A stretch of DNA of 64,000 nucleotides from Symsagittifera roscoffensis (GCF_963678635.1 NW_026971712.1:1-64000), one strand, 5' to 3'. Numbered from the stretch's first letter, positions 41,102 through 52,498 are shown. Numbers and translations are program-made. Notes: generated by a model from the letters alone, not told the origin.

Positions 41102-42181
41102 TTAGTACCAGTTGTTACCTTGGTTTGCTGGTCCATTGTGAAAATTGCCATAATTGTTTTTGTAATATCCAGATCTCGATGGAGGCTTCAGTAAAAGATT
41201 TTCTTTTGACTTGAGTCTCAACTCCTCTAGTATTGGTTCATTGGTTAAAAGTGGTGTGTAATGTATCGCTAACATCTTTCTGCCTATTCTTCTAGTGGAT
41301 CCATATGTCCTTCTTCTATTCGGTTGTTCATTGAAGTTCCTTGTCGGCTCCTTGTCGAGTTCTCCTGAGTTTGGTTCCCCATTCTTCGATCCACTCCTGT
41401 TTCCTAGTAGCCCATCCAACCTAACCGTGATAGCCTGAGTTCGCCTCTCCATCATCGCGTATATTTTCGTGTCAAGAGTCCCAAGAGTCTGCTCTTAATG
41501 AATTCTCAACTTCTCCATGTCATCTCTCAATCGTAATTCTCTTTGCTCAGCTTCCACCGTCATTCGCGACAAGTTTTTGGCCAAGTGTTAATCCGTTCTC
41601 TCCTATAAGCGTTTTTCGCGTCTGCTAACTTCTTGTCTGTTGCGGTAGATCTCTTCCCGCAGGTTTTCTCTCTCGATATGGACTGCCCTTTCTAGTTCAC
41701 TCATTTTTAAGGAAATCTGTTCATTCTGTTCTCCTATGCTGCCCATTATGTTGGTCAAGGCTTTTTCGATTGATGCTCCGTTGTCCACTAATGGCGTCAC
41801 AAGTGGCGGTGTCACCCTGTCGGTTCCAGGTAGCTTGGTGCTGGTCGAGACTCTGGTTTTGATTCTCTGTCTCAACGTCTCTTCATGATCCACTTCTGGA
41901 TCCGCAGGTGGGTTACATAGCCCTGTGTTTCTGTTCTTCCCAGTTCGCATCTCCGAATACGTCATGGTCACAAAGTCTCCTGACTGGCCTGATCCGTTTG
42001 TGGTCTTGCTTATTGTCCTGACCACACCAAATCGATCCATAGCGCCAGTCTGTCTATCGGTGTATGCATCCTTCTCCTGAGTCGAAGTATTGAGGCTGAC
42101 TTGAGATCCGAAGTCATCTTGCTCGTCATCGTCCTCCTCCTCTTCCTGGGTTTCTGCTTCATCGCCTGTACCCGTTCCCAT
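41102..42181 (-). pseudogene. Element A Gag, central part
   Basis: Frames 42181-41603 and 41455-41102. The first opens MGTGTGDEAETQEEEEDDD, a strongly acidic stretch, and ends in a coiled-coil-like segment (KMSELERAVHIERENLREEI). The second is Arg/Asn/Gly-rich and ends GPANQGNNWY. TAA stops interrupt the phase at the RIH-EQT and NWY-PRD positions; the same stops are found in the inverted copies at 49.7-50.5 and 59.6-60.3 kb. No capsid fold can be recognised by eye. Confidence 0.65.
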
Positions 42182-42284
42182 GGTAAATGGAAAGAAGTTC
42201 CAAAGTGTTGTTTACTCTTTCTGAAAACGAGGAGGACGTTGCCGGTTTCTCCGTCACGGCGTTCATCATAGTGTTGTCTGTGGG

Positions 42285-42662
42285 TTATCTTGTAGTCGCC
42301 ACATTTTCAGTAGAGATGTCGGACAGCTCCGACATCTCTTCTCGGTCTAAAGTCCCGGTGGAAGTGGCAAAATCTTGGCCTTGTTCTACTGGAGTAGATT
42401 CATTCGCCAATCTTCTGTTTGCTCTCCCTTCCGGTCCATATCCATCCGGATGGACCTCTACTTCTAACATTCCCTTTTGTCCGTCTGAGAAATTTTGACT
42501 CCTCGTTTCAATTATTCCGCCTGAAAATTTCTTCCCTTTGTCGGTCCGGGTTCGTGCGATACTTTCCACGAAAGGGTCGCTCATTGCCTTTCTTTGTTTC
42601 TCTGGTATGAAGTTCCTAGAGCCATCACTTAGTTTAGGTATCGTTGACTTGTCTAGACTCAT
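42285..42662 (-). pseudogene. Element A Gag N-terminus, full version
   Basis: A 125-codon frame from the ATG at 42662 (MSLDKSTIPKLSDGS). The same start is found in six more places to the right, each time truncated after about 110 codons. Here it continues past that point (TLDREEMSELSDIST) before a TAA and frame change, so this is the only untruncated copy. It lacks 24 bases that the α and β fragments carry. I take this ATG as the gag start because it is the first in frame after a long leader and is kept in all copies. Confidence 0.7.
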
Positions 42663-43310
42663 TCTTGATTTATCACTTCCTACTGTCTAAACACTCAATT
42701 CGATTGCTAGTGTCCTTACTGTTTGACTACTGATAATAGTAACACAACACAATAAATCCCAAAAGTTTCACTTAAATAGTGACCAAGAATCCTTGTATGT
42801 TATCACAGTACAACGTGTACGCAATTTATTCACAATAATCCATTATTAGTTGTAAGATATGAAGCTAGCACAGTCTGATGATATCAATATTAAAAAAAGA
42901 TAGTGTACTCACTACCCAACCAAGAACAGATATTGTTGATTTAAAACCAAAAATGAAGGAGAAGAAAAATATTTTCAATGAAAACTTATGTGTTTTGTAC
43001 TTTAGTTAATCTCAATATAAAAGTCGAACTTGCTTCTAAAGAAAGAGCTTCACCTGTTTAGGGCCGCACGAATCAGACAAAACTTGAAGGCAGTAATTTT
43101 CTCAAGTGGGCGTCGATTGCACCCACCGAGTCCTGTATTACCTATCTGCCTTCGGATTGCCCGAGCTAGTCCTACTAAAATCCTCAAGGCAATCACTTTT
43201 CCAAAAAACGATTTGGATTTCAATCCGCGCAAATCAGTGACAAACTCTTGTTCAATTTAAGCTTAGCGCCGCGAATGTCCGGTTTTAGACCTGTATTGTT
43301 TTAGTCTGGT
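42663..43310 (-). other. Element A leader (5' untranslated region)
   Basis: About 650 bases between the TATA-like box and the gag start on the minus strand. AT-rich near gag. It holds a small upstream open frame at 43232-43050 (MRGLKSKSFFGKVIALRI, 60 codons), also present in the four other leader copies. A primer binding site should be at the LTR edge but I could not identify it. Confidence 0.5.
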
Positions 43311-43346
43311 CTTTTTAAAGAGCAAGATACCAGTGCAGTCACTGGT
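43311..43346 (-). promoter_or_regulatory. TATA-like box and adjacent hairpin of the first block
   Basis: On the minus strand CTTTAAAAAG (43320-43311) resembles a TATA box and is kept in all blocks. Just upstream is the inverted repeat ACCAGTG-CAGT-CACTGGT (43329-43346), able to form a 7-bp stem with a 4-base loop. The 25-bp array lies about 75 bases further upstream. Together they look like a retroelement promoter (U3) region; no experiment supports it. Confidence 0.4.
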
Positions 43347-43420
43347 TTCTAGCCTGGCATTTGATCACCTATTTTCTATACTAATTACTTTTCTTTTGTC
43401 TACTTAAGTTTTGATAAAAA

Positions 43421-43855
43421 GTAGGACCCTTCAGAATTGGCAAAATTAGGATACTTCCGGATTGGCAAAAATAGGACCCCTCCGGATTGGCAAAATTGGG
43501 ACCCTTCCGGATTGGCAAAATTAGGACCCTTCCGGATTGGCAAAACTAGGACCCCTCCGTTTTGAGAAAATTAGGACCCCTCCGGATTGGCAAAAATAGG
43601 ACCCTTCCGGATTGGCAAAATTGGGACCCTTCCGGATTGGCAAAATTAGGACCCTTCCTGATTGGCAAAACTTGACCCTTCCGAATTGGCAAAATTGGGA
43701 CCCTTCCGGATTGGCAAAATTAGGACACCTCCGGATTGGCAAAAATAGGACTCTTCCGGATCGGCAAAAATAGGACCCCTCCGGATTGGCAAAATTGGGA
43801 CCCTTCCGTATTGGCAAAATTGGGTGGGACCTTTCCGGATTGGGACACCTCCGGG
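43421..43855. repeat. 25-bp minisatellite, array 1 (about 17 units)
   Basis: Unit close to ATTGGCAAAATTGGGACCC plus TTCCGG, with variants CCCCTCCGG and AAAATAGG. On the minus strand each unit carries GCCAAT and, in about half, CCGGAAG. Because 25 is not divisible by 3 and the unit has few stops, long repetitive open frames appear on both strands; I regard them as non-genic. Confidence 0.95.
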
Positions 43856-44400
43856 TTTGTAAAAATAGCTTTTCGGGGACTTTTGAAAATCTCACCCGAT
43901 ACCCTTCCGGATACGTTCTCCGATGCTATTATGCTGTAGGAACTAACTAGGAAGGGTGTATTTCCGTCCCTAGACCCTTCCGGATCGTAGTTAAGCCTGT
44001 TATTTTGCTATTCTTCTCAACTGTGAAGGGTCATTTAACTAGCCTAGTTTTGACTCGACTATGGTTTTCTGGGTTCCCTAGCCCTCTCTTTTTGTCTAAA
44101 ACAGCTTGCAAGTGCCTTATTCATACGCTACTACCCTTAGGTAGGGGTATAAGGGCTTTCCAAAAAAAACTTCACAAAAGGTGAAGGGTCTACCTTCACA
44201 AATTAATAATTTTTTGTTGAAAACAATCTTGGAACTTTTTTTTGAAAAATAGAATGCTTTACTAGTAAGCTCACTTAATTTCTGATCTAATGATACCAAG
44301 ATCAACTGGATTTGTCCGGTAGTTCCAAAGTTATTAACCAAAACGTTTTTTTTCTAAGGTTCAAAATTTTTCTCACTTATATGTTCCGCCTAACGTTTAG
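43856..44400. other. Array flank, block 1
   Basis: Conserved flank on the right of every array: a degenerate array tail, TATGCTGTAGGAACTAACTA, then about 450 bases ending at CGCCTAACGTTTAGAGTCCCG, where it joins a truncated gag. It may be the outer part of the LTR or 3' sequence of element A. No gene recognised. Confidence 0.5.
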
Positions 44401-44736
44401 AGTCCCGGTGAAAGTGGCAAAATCTTGTCCTTGTTCTACCGGAATAGAATCACCCGCCAATCTTCTGTTTCCTCTCCCTTCCAGTCCATATCCATCCCGG
44501 TTCTCATTCATGGCAGGTTCCGGATGGACCTCTACGTCCAACATTCCCTTTTGTCCGTCTGAGAACTTTTGACTCCTCGTTTCAACTTTTCCGCCTGAAA
44601 CTTTCTTCCCTTTGTCGGTCCGGGTTCGTGCGATACTTTCCAGGAAAGGTTCGCTCATTGCCTTTCGTTGTTTCTCTGGTATGAATTTTCTAGAGCCATC
44701 ACTTAGTTTAGGTATCGTTGACTTGTCTAGACTCAT
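44401..44736 (-). pseudogene. Truncated gag start, α copy of unit 1
   Basis: The frame MSLDKSTIPKLSDGS runs for about 110 codons to FATFTGTLN and then passes at 44400 into flank sequence, ending NVRRNI. The junction is the same in all truncated copies, so these derive from one internal deletion of element A. Confidence 0.8.
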
Positions 44737-45494
44737 TCTTGATTTATCACTTCCTACTGCCTATACACTCAATTCGATTGCTAGTGTCCTTACTGTTTGA
44801 CTACTGATAATAGTAACACAATAACAAAATGTCCCAAAAGTTCCCATTTAATAGTGAACAGGAATCTTTGTATGTTATCACAATACAGCGTGAATGAAAT
44901 TTATTCACAATAATTGATAAATAGTTGTAAGATATGAAGCTAGCACAGTCTGATGATATCAATATTTATAAAAGATAGTGTACTCACTAACCAATCAAGA
45001 ACAGATATTGTTGATTTAAAACCAAAAATGAAGGAGAATAAAAATATTTTCAATGAAAACGTATGTGTTTTGTACTTAAGTTCGTCGCAATATAATAGTC
45101 GAACTTGTTTCTAAAAAAAGAGCTGTACCTGTTTGGAGCCGCACCAAACAGACAAAACTTGAAGGCAGTAATTTTCTCAAGTGGGGGTCTATTGCACCCA
45201 CCGAGTCCCGTGTTACATTTTTGTCTTCGGATTGCCCGAGCTAGTCCTACTATAATCCTCAAGGCAATCACTTTTCCAAAAAATGATTTGGATTTCAATC
45301 CACGCAAATCAGTGACAAACTCTTGTTCAATTCAGGCTTAGTGTCGCGAATATCCGAGCTTAGACCTGTTTTGTTTTAGTCTGGTCTTTTTAAAAGGCAA
45401 GTTACCAATGCAGTCACTGGTTTCTAGCCTGGCATTTAAAAACCTTATATTCTATAATTTTTACTTTTCTTTTGTCTACTTAAGTTTTGACGAA
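44737..45494 (-). other. Leader and promoter-like region, α block of unit 1
   Basis: Same layout as the leader of element A: upstream open frame (45307-45050, extended to 85 codons because its stop is changed), TATA-like CTTTTAAAAAG near 45396-45386, hairpin at 45404-45421. One stem base differs, which on the minus-strand RNA leaves a G-U pair. Confidence 0.5.
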
Positions 45495-45875
45495 AGTAGG
45501 ACCCCTCCGGATTGGCAAAAATGGGACCCTTCCGGATTGGCAAAAAAGGACCCCTCCGGATTGGCAAAATTGGGATCCTTTCGGACTGGCAAAAGTAGGA
45601 CTCTTCCAGATTGGCAGAATTAGAACCCTTCCGGATTGGCAAAAATAGGACCACTCCGGATTGGCAAAATTGGGACCCTTCCGGATTGGCAAAACTAGGA
45701 CCACTCCGGATTGGCAAAATTGGGACCCCTCCGGATTGGCATAATTGAGACCCTTTCTGTTTGGCAAAAATAAGACTCTTCCGGTTTGGCAAAAATAGGA
45801 CCCCTCCGAATTGGCAAAATTGGGACCCTTCAGGATTGGAAAAGTTGGGGCCCTTCCAGATTGGGACCTCTCCGG
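45495..45875. repeat. 25-bp minisatellite, array 2 (about 15 units)
   Basis: Same unit as array 1, with a different order of CCCTTCCGG and CCCCTCCGG variants. It is followed by the same flank sequence. Confidence 0.95.
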
Positions 45876-46435
45876 GTTTGTAAAAATAGCTTTTCCGGGA
45901 CTTTTGAAAATCTCACCCGATACCCTTCCGGATACATTCTCCGTTGCTATTATGCTGTAGGAACTAACTAGGAAGGGTGTATTTCCGTCCCTAGACCCTT
46001 CCAGATCGTAGTTAAGCCTGTTATTTTGCTATTCTTCTCAACTGTGAAGGGTCTTCTAACTAGCCTAGTTTTGACTCGACTATGGTTTTCTGGGTTCTTT
46101 AGCTCTCTCTTTTTGTCTAAAACAGCGTACAAGTGCCTTATTCATACGCCACTATCTTTTGGTAGGGGTATAAGGGCTTTCCAAAAAAATTCACAAAACG
46201 TTAAGTGTCTACCTTCACAAATTAATAATTTTTTGTTGAAAACAATCTTTGAAAATTTTTTTTCACTTACTTTTTTCGAAAAATAGAATGGTTTACTTGT
46301 AAGCTCACTTAATTTCTGATCTAATGATACCAAGATCAACTCAATTTGTCCAGTAGTTTCAAAGTTATTAACCAAAACGTTTTTTTTTCTAAGGTTCAAA
46401 AATTTTCTCACTTCTAGGTTCCGCCTAACGTTTAG
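45876..46435. other. Array flank, block 2
   Basis: As in block 1, running from the array tail to the CGCCTAACGTTTAGAGTCCCG junction. Differs from block 1 by scattered changes. No gene recognised. Confidence 0.5.
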
Positions 46436-46770
46436 AGTCCCGGTAAAAGTGACAAAGTCTTGTCCTTGTTCTACCGGAGTAGATTAACTTGCCAATCTTC
46501 TGTTTCCTCTCCCTTCCAGTACATGTCCATCCCGGTTCTCATCCATGGCAGGTTCCGGATGGACCTCTACTTCTAACATTCCCTTTTGTCCGTCTGAGAA
46601 ATTTTGACTCCTCGTTTAAATTATTCCGCCTGAAAATTTCTTCCCTTTGTCGGTCCGGGTTCGTGCGATACTTTCCACGAAAGGATCGCTCATTGCCTTT
46701 CTTTGTTTCTCTGGGATGAATTTCCTAGAGCCATCACTTAGTTTAGGTATCGTTGACTTGTCTAGACTCA
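46436..46770 (-). pseudogene. Truncated gag start, β copy of unit 1
   Basis: Same gag fragment, start codon at 46770-46768, but with an in-frame TAA near 46618 that the unit 2 counterpart does not have. Its leader is cut short after about 70 bases, where a pol fragment is joined. Confidence 0.75.
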
Positions 46771-46842
46771 TTCATGATTTCTCGCTTCCTACTGCCTATA
46801 CACTCAATTCGATTGCTAGTGTCCTTACTGTTTGACTACTGT

Positions 46843-49742
46843 TCATTTCCTGCAACCAAAGACCTCATCGAGCCGATCAATGTGGTGTTCCAAAATGAGT
46901 GTTGTTATGACCACTTCATCCACGTAACACATCACAAGGTTCCCGTTAAGGTTCTTGCTTTATGTTCTCGAAGGCAGCTTGAGCTTCTTCGTTCCATTCG
47001 AACTTCTTTCCTTGGTTGCGCATCAATTTCTGCATGGGTTGCACCTTGTCTGCGTATCCTTTTATGAACTCACGTTAATAATTGGCAAACCCTAGGAAGC
47101 TCATAGGTTGTGTGTCCGTTCTGGGAGCCTTCCATGTCAACACAGCCTCCACTACTTCCGGGTCCCGCCTTACGCCATGCCTGTCCACCATTCTTCCCAG
47201 ATACTTGATTGAATCCCTAGGGATTTCACATTTCGATGGTTTGCATTTCAAGCCTGCTCTTTTCATGCAACGAAAGACCTCATCGAGCCGATCAATGTGG
47301 TCTTCCAAGGTGAGTGTTGCTATGACCACTTCATCCACGTAACACATCACAAGGTTCCCGTACTTCTTCGTCACTTTGGCCAGAGCTTGAGCCATCATTC
47401 TTTGAAAAGATGCCGTGGCGTTGCACTAGCCAAAAGGCATCCTCTTCCACTGGTACAATCCCAATTCACATGCGAATCCGGTCTTTTCTCTGTACTTCTT
47501 CCGCAGAGGGACCTGCCAGAAGGCACAACCCAAGCCCAGTGTGGTGAAGAACTTGGCGTCACCAAGTCTCGAGAGGCTCTCGTCTATTCGCGGTATTGGG
47601 TACGCATCTTTTATTGTCACTGCGTTCAGGTAACGAAAGTCGCAACAGAACCTGAGCTGCCCCCTTTCTTCTTGGCCATGACTACCTCGCAAGCCCAAGG
47701 CGATTTCGAGGGTTCTATCATGTCGTGTTCGAGTAACATTTTCATTTCCGCTCGGCACGCTTCCTATTTATGAGGCGTCATTCACTTTGCGCCTTCTTTA
47801 TGAGGAATGGCGCCTTCTTCTAATTCTATTTCGTGTTCGACGAAGTTGCAACAACCGATATCCGCCTTATGTTTTGAAAAAACGTCCGGGTTCCGATTTA
47901 AAAACGCCCTTAATAATTCAAAAGCTCCCTCACCTATTTTCCTTCTCAAGTGTTCTATCTCCGGCAAAACCGGTTTGTCGGATTCTGGTTCATATGACGA
48001 GGGGCGTTCCGAAAAGTTCGAGCAGCTCGACAAGCCGTCATTCGTTTCGGATTTCATTGAAAACAGTTTATTAAGAGATTTGAATTCATCAATTCTCTTT
48101 AAAGTTTTATATTTATCAGCATAATTCGGGCAGTCTTTCACATTATATCTCTTCAAGTTTTGTGTCTCCTCATAGTCGGTTTTCATCGGCAAAGCGTAAC
48201 CAAGTTTCTTTCCACGCTGGATCGTAACCGTGGTGTCCAGTGTGTTCAACAACACACTGGCACACAGCCCGTTTCGTGTTACTGAAAAGCTCCGGCCTAA
48301 AATCACCGAGCTTTGACTATTTGGGTTGGGTGCAGACAAACATGTTTACTATCCTTTAACGAATTTAAATTTGTCCTTCTAAAAATTGATATTACAGCTT
48401 ATCCCGGCTGTAGTTCCACCTTTCTATCTAAAAAATTGGTACTTTGTTTTTGTCTGTTATTATTCTATTGATTGGTTTTTAACACACTTCCTTCCGATTC
48501 GGGTTTCTAAATTTATTAGGCCATTGTTCAAGTCAATGATCACATCGAAATTCCGGACAAAATTACGGCCCATGTTGAATTGGTTTGAGTCGTCTAAATT
48601 CTCAACCACCAGTAAGCTCATCCAAAGAACGCGTCCTCCCATGTGAAGGACGGTTATTGGTGTCCTTCCGGCAACGTAGGTTGCTCCGCGGTTGGTGACC
48701 AACAATTTGAGGTTCGTTGGAATTAGATCTTCCCTCGTGCAGCCCATTCTTTCCCAAGTCTTTAATGGCATCACGCTTAGCACTGCTTCTGTATCCAGTA
48801 GTCCTGTTACTCCAATTTTCTTCCCAATGGTGTCTAGCAGATGTATAGTCACATCTGCCTCGTACCCTATGTGTACTGCATCTGGCTCCATCGTGGCATA
48901 ATGGCCGATTCTACGGACATTCAGTTCTTCCTGACCCAAATAGATCTGTACCATTTGGTCACTCTCTGTTGTGACATAGGTCCTAGTGTAGATACTTATG
49001 CCGTCAACGTTCAACATCACTTGATACGGTCCATAGACTTCAACGTAGCGCCCTTGGAGTTTCTTTGTTCGAGGGCCACCCGTTCTCAAAAACGCTCGCA
49101 CAGCCCTCAACTCAATGCGTGGCTCTACCTGTCTCAGATAATCTGCATATGGGTCTAAATGCATCATAGTGAACTCCGAGAGTTCACTTAGGTTCCTGAT
49201 CACCTGATGTCCCGCAACTGAAATTATTGACTGTATTCTGCTTCCTTGCGACACTATTCCGAATGTCTGCTCAGAGATCACGTTTACTTTCATGTTCAAA
49301 CTGCTTGGTGCTTTCGTTTCCTCAACTTCTGATGCCTCGAAGGCGTTTAGCCTTTCCTGAATTTTCTCATTTTCTAGTTCGAGCTTCAACTTTTGTTCGA
49401 TCTCCTTCGTCACCAACTCCTGCTGGACTCTGTTTAGAGCATCCCTCGCGGCTGCCCTATAGCCGATCTTGAGGTCATCTGCCGCAGTCACAGGTTTTGG
49501 TTCACATATCTCTTCCGTTACTGCCAGCTCTTGCGGTTTTTCCTTTCTGCGTGCCTCCGCTTCACTCAACAGGCAAGCCTTGCTGGCTTCAACACCCGAT
49601 AAAGCTTCCTAATGCCTTGGATGCTTGATGTCCGCCACAGCATCCCAGAATGGTGTACAATCCGATTTAAAATGACCTTCCAAGTTACAAAAAAAACACC
49701 TTGGGCCGAATTTCGCAATTACTCCTCTCATGAAATCTTCAT
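46843..49742 (-). pseudogene. Pol fragment, copy 2 (RT, connector, protease, Gag end)
   Basis: On the minus strand the fragment runs from the second zinc knuckle through protease (49569-48460) and connector (48339-47782) to RT (47758-47075). Shared with copy 1: DTE in the protease (48795-48787), Gly for Asp in TTLGLG (47536-47534), TAG in the MPFG-CNA motif (47428-47426), TAG after PRH. The YVDD box reads YVDE (47341-47330). The knuckle A tract has 8 bases, so the second knuckle is in frame here only. The left end is chimeric: a second short piece of the YVDD region (46846-46946) is joined to sequence from the RNase H boundary. Confidence 0.85.
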
Positions 49743-50494
49743 CCTAGGAGAACAGAATGAACAGATTTCCTTAAAAATGAGTGAACTAGAAAGGGCAGTC
49801 CATGTCGAGAGAGAAAACCTGCGGAAAGAGATCTACCGCAACAGACAAGAAGTAGCAGAGGCGAAAAACGCTTATAGGAGAGAACGGATTAACACTTGGC
49901 CAAAAACTTGTCGCGAATGACGGTGGAAGCTGAGCAAAGAGAATTACGATTGAGAGATGACATGGAGAAGTTGAGAATTCATTAAGAGCAGACTCTTGGG
50001 ACTCTTGACACGAAGATAGACGCGATGATGGAGAGCCGAACTCAGGCTATCATAGTAAGGTTGGATGGGCTACTAGGAAACAGGAGTGGATCGAAGAATG
50101 GGGAACCAAACTCAGGAGAACTCGACAAGGAGCCGACAAGGAACTTCAATGAACAACCGAATAGAAGAAGGACATATGGATCCACTAGAAGAATAGGCAG
50201 AAAGATGTTAGCGATACATTACACACCACTTTTAACCAATGCACCAATACTAGAGGAATTGAGACTCAAGTCAAAAGAAAATCTTTTACTGAAGCCTCAA
50301 TCGAGATCTGGATATTACAAAAACAATTATGGCAATTTTCACAATGGACCAGCAAACCAAGGTAACAACTGGTACTAACCAAGGGATTATATGGACAAGA
50401 GACGCTCTTGTGCGAATTGCAGTTCGACGGACCATCAAGTGTCAGCATGCGCAACCTACAAACAGGGCTTGAAAGCAAAAGGCTTCAGCCAAAA
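49743..50494 (+). pseudogene. Inverted gag segment, copy 2
   Basis: This piece corresponds to 40990-41741 of element A but is in opposite orientation, so its gag frames are on the plus strand (49745-49920 KMSELERAVHVERENLRKE; 50025-50378 ending GPANQGNNWY). The left junction is CTTCATCCTA|GGAGAACAG and the right junction GGCTTCAGCC|AAAAGTCG, next to array flank. The rest of gag is missing here. Confidence 0.85.
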
Positions 50495-50534
50495 GTCGAT
50501 TTACTTTTCTTTTGCCTACTTAAGTTTTGACAAA

Positions 50535-51041
50535 AATAGGACCTCTCCGGATTGGCAAAAATAGGACCCTTCCGGATTGGCAAAATTGGGACCCTTCCGC
50601 ATTGATAAAAAGTAGGACCCTTCAGGATTGGCAAAATTAGGACCCTTCCGGATTGGCAAAAATAGGACCCCTCCGGATTGGCTAAATTGGGACCCTTCCG
50701 GATTGGCAAAATTAGGACCCTTCCGGATTGGCAAAACTAGGACCCCTCCGGTTTGAGAAATTTAGGACCCCTCCGGATTGGCAAAAGAAGGACCCTTCCG
50801 GATTGGCAAAATTGGGACCCTTCCGGATTGGCAAAATTAGGACCCTTCCGGATTGGCAAAACTAGGACCCCTCCGGATTGCGAAAATTGGAACCCCTCCG
50901 GATTGGCAAAAATAGGACCTTCCGGATTGGCAAAAATAGAACTTCTCCAGATTGACAAAATTGGGACCCTTCCGGATTGGAAAAATTGGGACCCTTCCGG
51001 ATTGGAAAAGTTGGGGCCCTTCCAGATTGGGACCTCTCCGG
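50535..51041. repeat. 25-bp minisatellite, array 3 (about 20 units)
   Basis: The longest array type. Same unit as array 1. It directly follows the inverted gag segment, without the leader and TATA-like region seen beside arrays 1 and 2. Confidence 0.95.
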
Positions 51042-52093
51042 GTTTGTAAAAATAACTTTTCCGGGACTTTTGAAAATCTCACCCGATACCCTTCCGGATA
51101 CGTTCTCCGATGCTATTATGCTGTAGGAACTAACTACAAAGGGTGTATTTCCGTCCCTAGACCCTTCCGGATTGTAGTTAGGCCTGTTATTTTGCTATTC
51201 TTCTCAACTGTGAAGGGTCTTCTAACTAGCCTAGTTTTGACTCGACTATGGTTTTCTGGGTTCTTTAACCCTCTCTTTTTGTCTAAAACAGCGTGCAAGT
51301 GCCTTATTCATACGCTACTACCCTTAGGTAGGGGTATAAGGGCTTTCCAAAAAAAATTCACAAAACGTGAAGAGTCTACCTTCACAAAGTAATAACTTTT
51401 TGCTTAAAACAATCTTGGAAAAAAAATTTTTTTTTCTAATAGGCAAATGCTTTACTAGTAGACTCTTTTAATTTTTGATCTAATGTTACCAAGATCAACT
51501 GAATCTGTCTAGTAGTTCCAAAGTTATTAAACAAAACGTTTTTTTTTCTAAGGTTCAAAATTTTTCTCACTTATAGGTTGCGCCTAACGTTTAGAGTCCC
51601 GGTAAAAGTGGCAAAATCTTGTCCTTGTTCTACCGGAGTAGATTCACTCGCCAATCTTCTTACTTTTTTTCAAAAAATAGAATGTTTTACTAGTAAGCTC
51701 ACTTAATTTCTGATCTAATGATACCAAGATCAACTGGATTTGTCCTGTAGTTCCGAAGTTATTAACCAAAACGTTTTTTTTCTAAGGTTGAAAAATTTTC
51801 TTACTTATAGGTTCCGCCTAACTTTTTTCGCAATTCTTGTCTTTCTCACCTAAAATTAATAATCCGAGCTCAAAAGGCCCATACTCTTCTAGTTCAATGC
51901 AAAATACCCAATCTAAATCGTTCCAGCTGAAAAAACTTTCCAAAAACAATGCTTTTTGGACCCTTCCGGGTTGATGAATCCTCTAAATGAAACACGGTAA
52001 ATTCGGTTTCTCTGTAACCCAGAAGGTTATCGGCAAACCGATTTTTAAACTTGTCGATTCAACAACAATTTTTACTGTCCTAAGTTAAAAATC
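51042..52093. other. Array flank and γ-specific insertion, unit 1
   Basis: The usual flank to about 51600 passes into a short gag piece, then part of the flank is repeated at 51660-51830. Positions about 51830-52190 hold sequence not seen in the α and β blocks (with GGTTATCGGCAAACCG and other AT-rich DNA). No gene recognised. Confidence 0.5.
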
Positions 52094-52498
52094 TCAAAAA
52101 ATTATCTTATTTTGTAGCGTTTCGTTTTTTGATAAATCAAGAAAATTCGGTTTTTGGTACCCAATTAGTTCCAACCACTTTTGAACTACCGGAGTAGATT
52201 GTCCTTGATCTACCGGAGTAGATTCACTCGCCAATATTCTGTTTCCTCTCCCTTCCAGTCCATGTCCATCCCGGTTCTCATCCATGGCAGGTTCCGGATG
52301 GACTTCTACTTCTAACATTCCCTTTTGTCCGTCTGAGAACTTTTGACTCCTCGTTTCAACTATTTCGCCTGAAACTTTCTTCCCTTTGTCGGTCCGGGTT
52401 CGTGCGATACTTTCCACGAAATGGTCGCTCATTGCCTTTCTTTGTTTCTCTGGTATGAATTCACTTAGTTTAGGTATCGTTGACTTGTCTAGACTCAT
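52094..52498 (-). pseudogene. Truncated gag start, γ copy of unit 1
   Basis: Same start as element A gag, with a 12-base deletion (KLSEFIPEKQ in place of KLSDGSRKFIPEKQ) and a different 3' end that runs into the γ-specific insertion. Confidence 0.75.

Larger units (their letters stand above)
34015..42662 (-). mobile_element. Element A: Ty3/gypsy-type gag-pol with C-terminal macro-like domain, inactive
   Basis: On the minus strand: gag with two zinc knuckles, protease, RT, RNase H, a long linker, integrase, and a macro-like domain. The order protease-RT-RNase H-integrase marks Ty3/gypsy. Composition is GC-richer than element B and than the flanks. Stops, frame changes and altered catalytic residues in every enzyme show it is dead. 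Truncated pieces of the same element build the 21-kb repeat region to its right, and the accessory chain at 26.7-33.4 kb may belong to its 3' part. The left LTR is not identified; the right side is followed by a leader and a 25-bp array that may be LTR sequence. Confidence 0.85.

Noticed and set aside
43421-43855. CRISPR-like array
   Set aside because: Units follow each other directly without unique spacers, are not palindromic at the ends, and no cas-type gene is present. It is a 25-bp minisatellite.
45480-45792. Repeat proteins encoded by the minisatellites (FANPEGSYFCQSGR-type frames on both strands)
   Set aside because: Frames exist in several phases on both strands purely because the unit lacks stops; no start context, domain or conservation of frame supports a gene.
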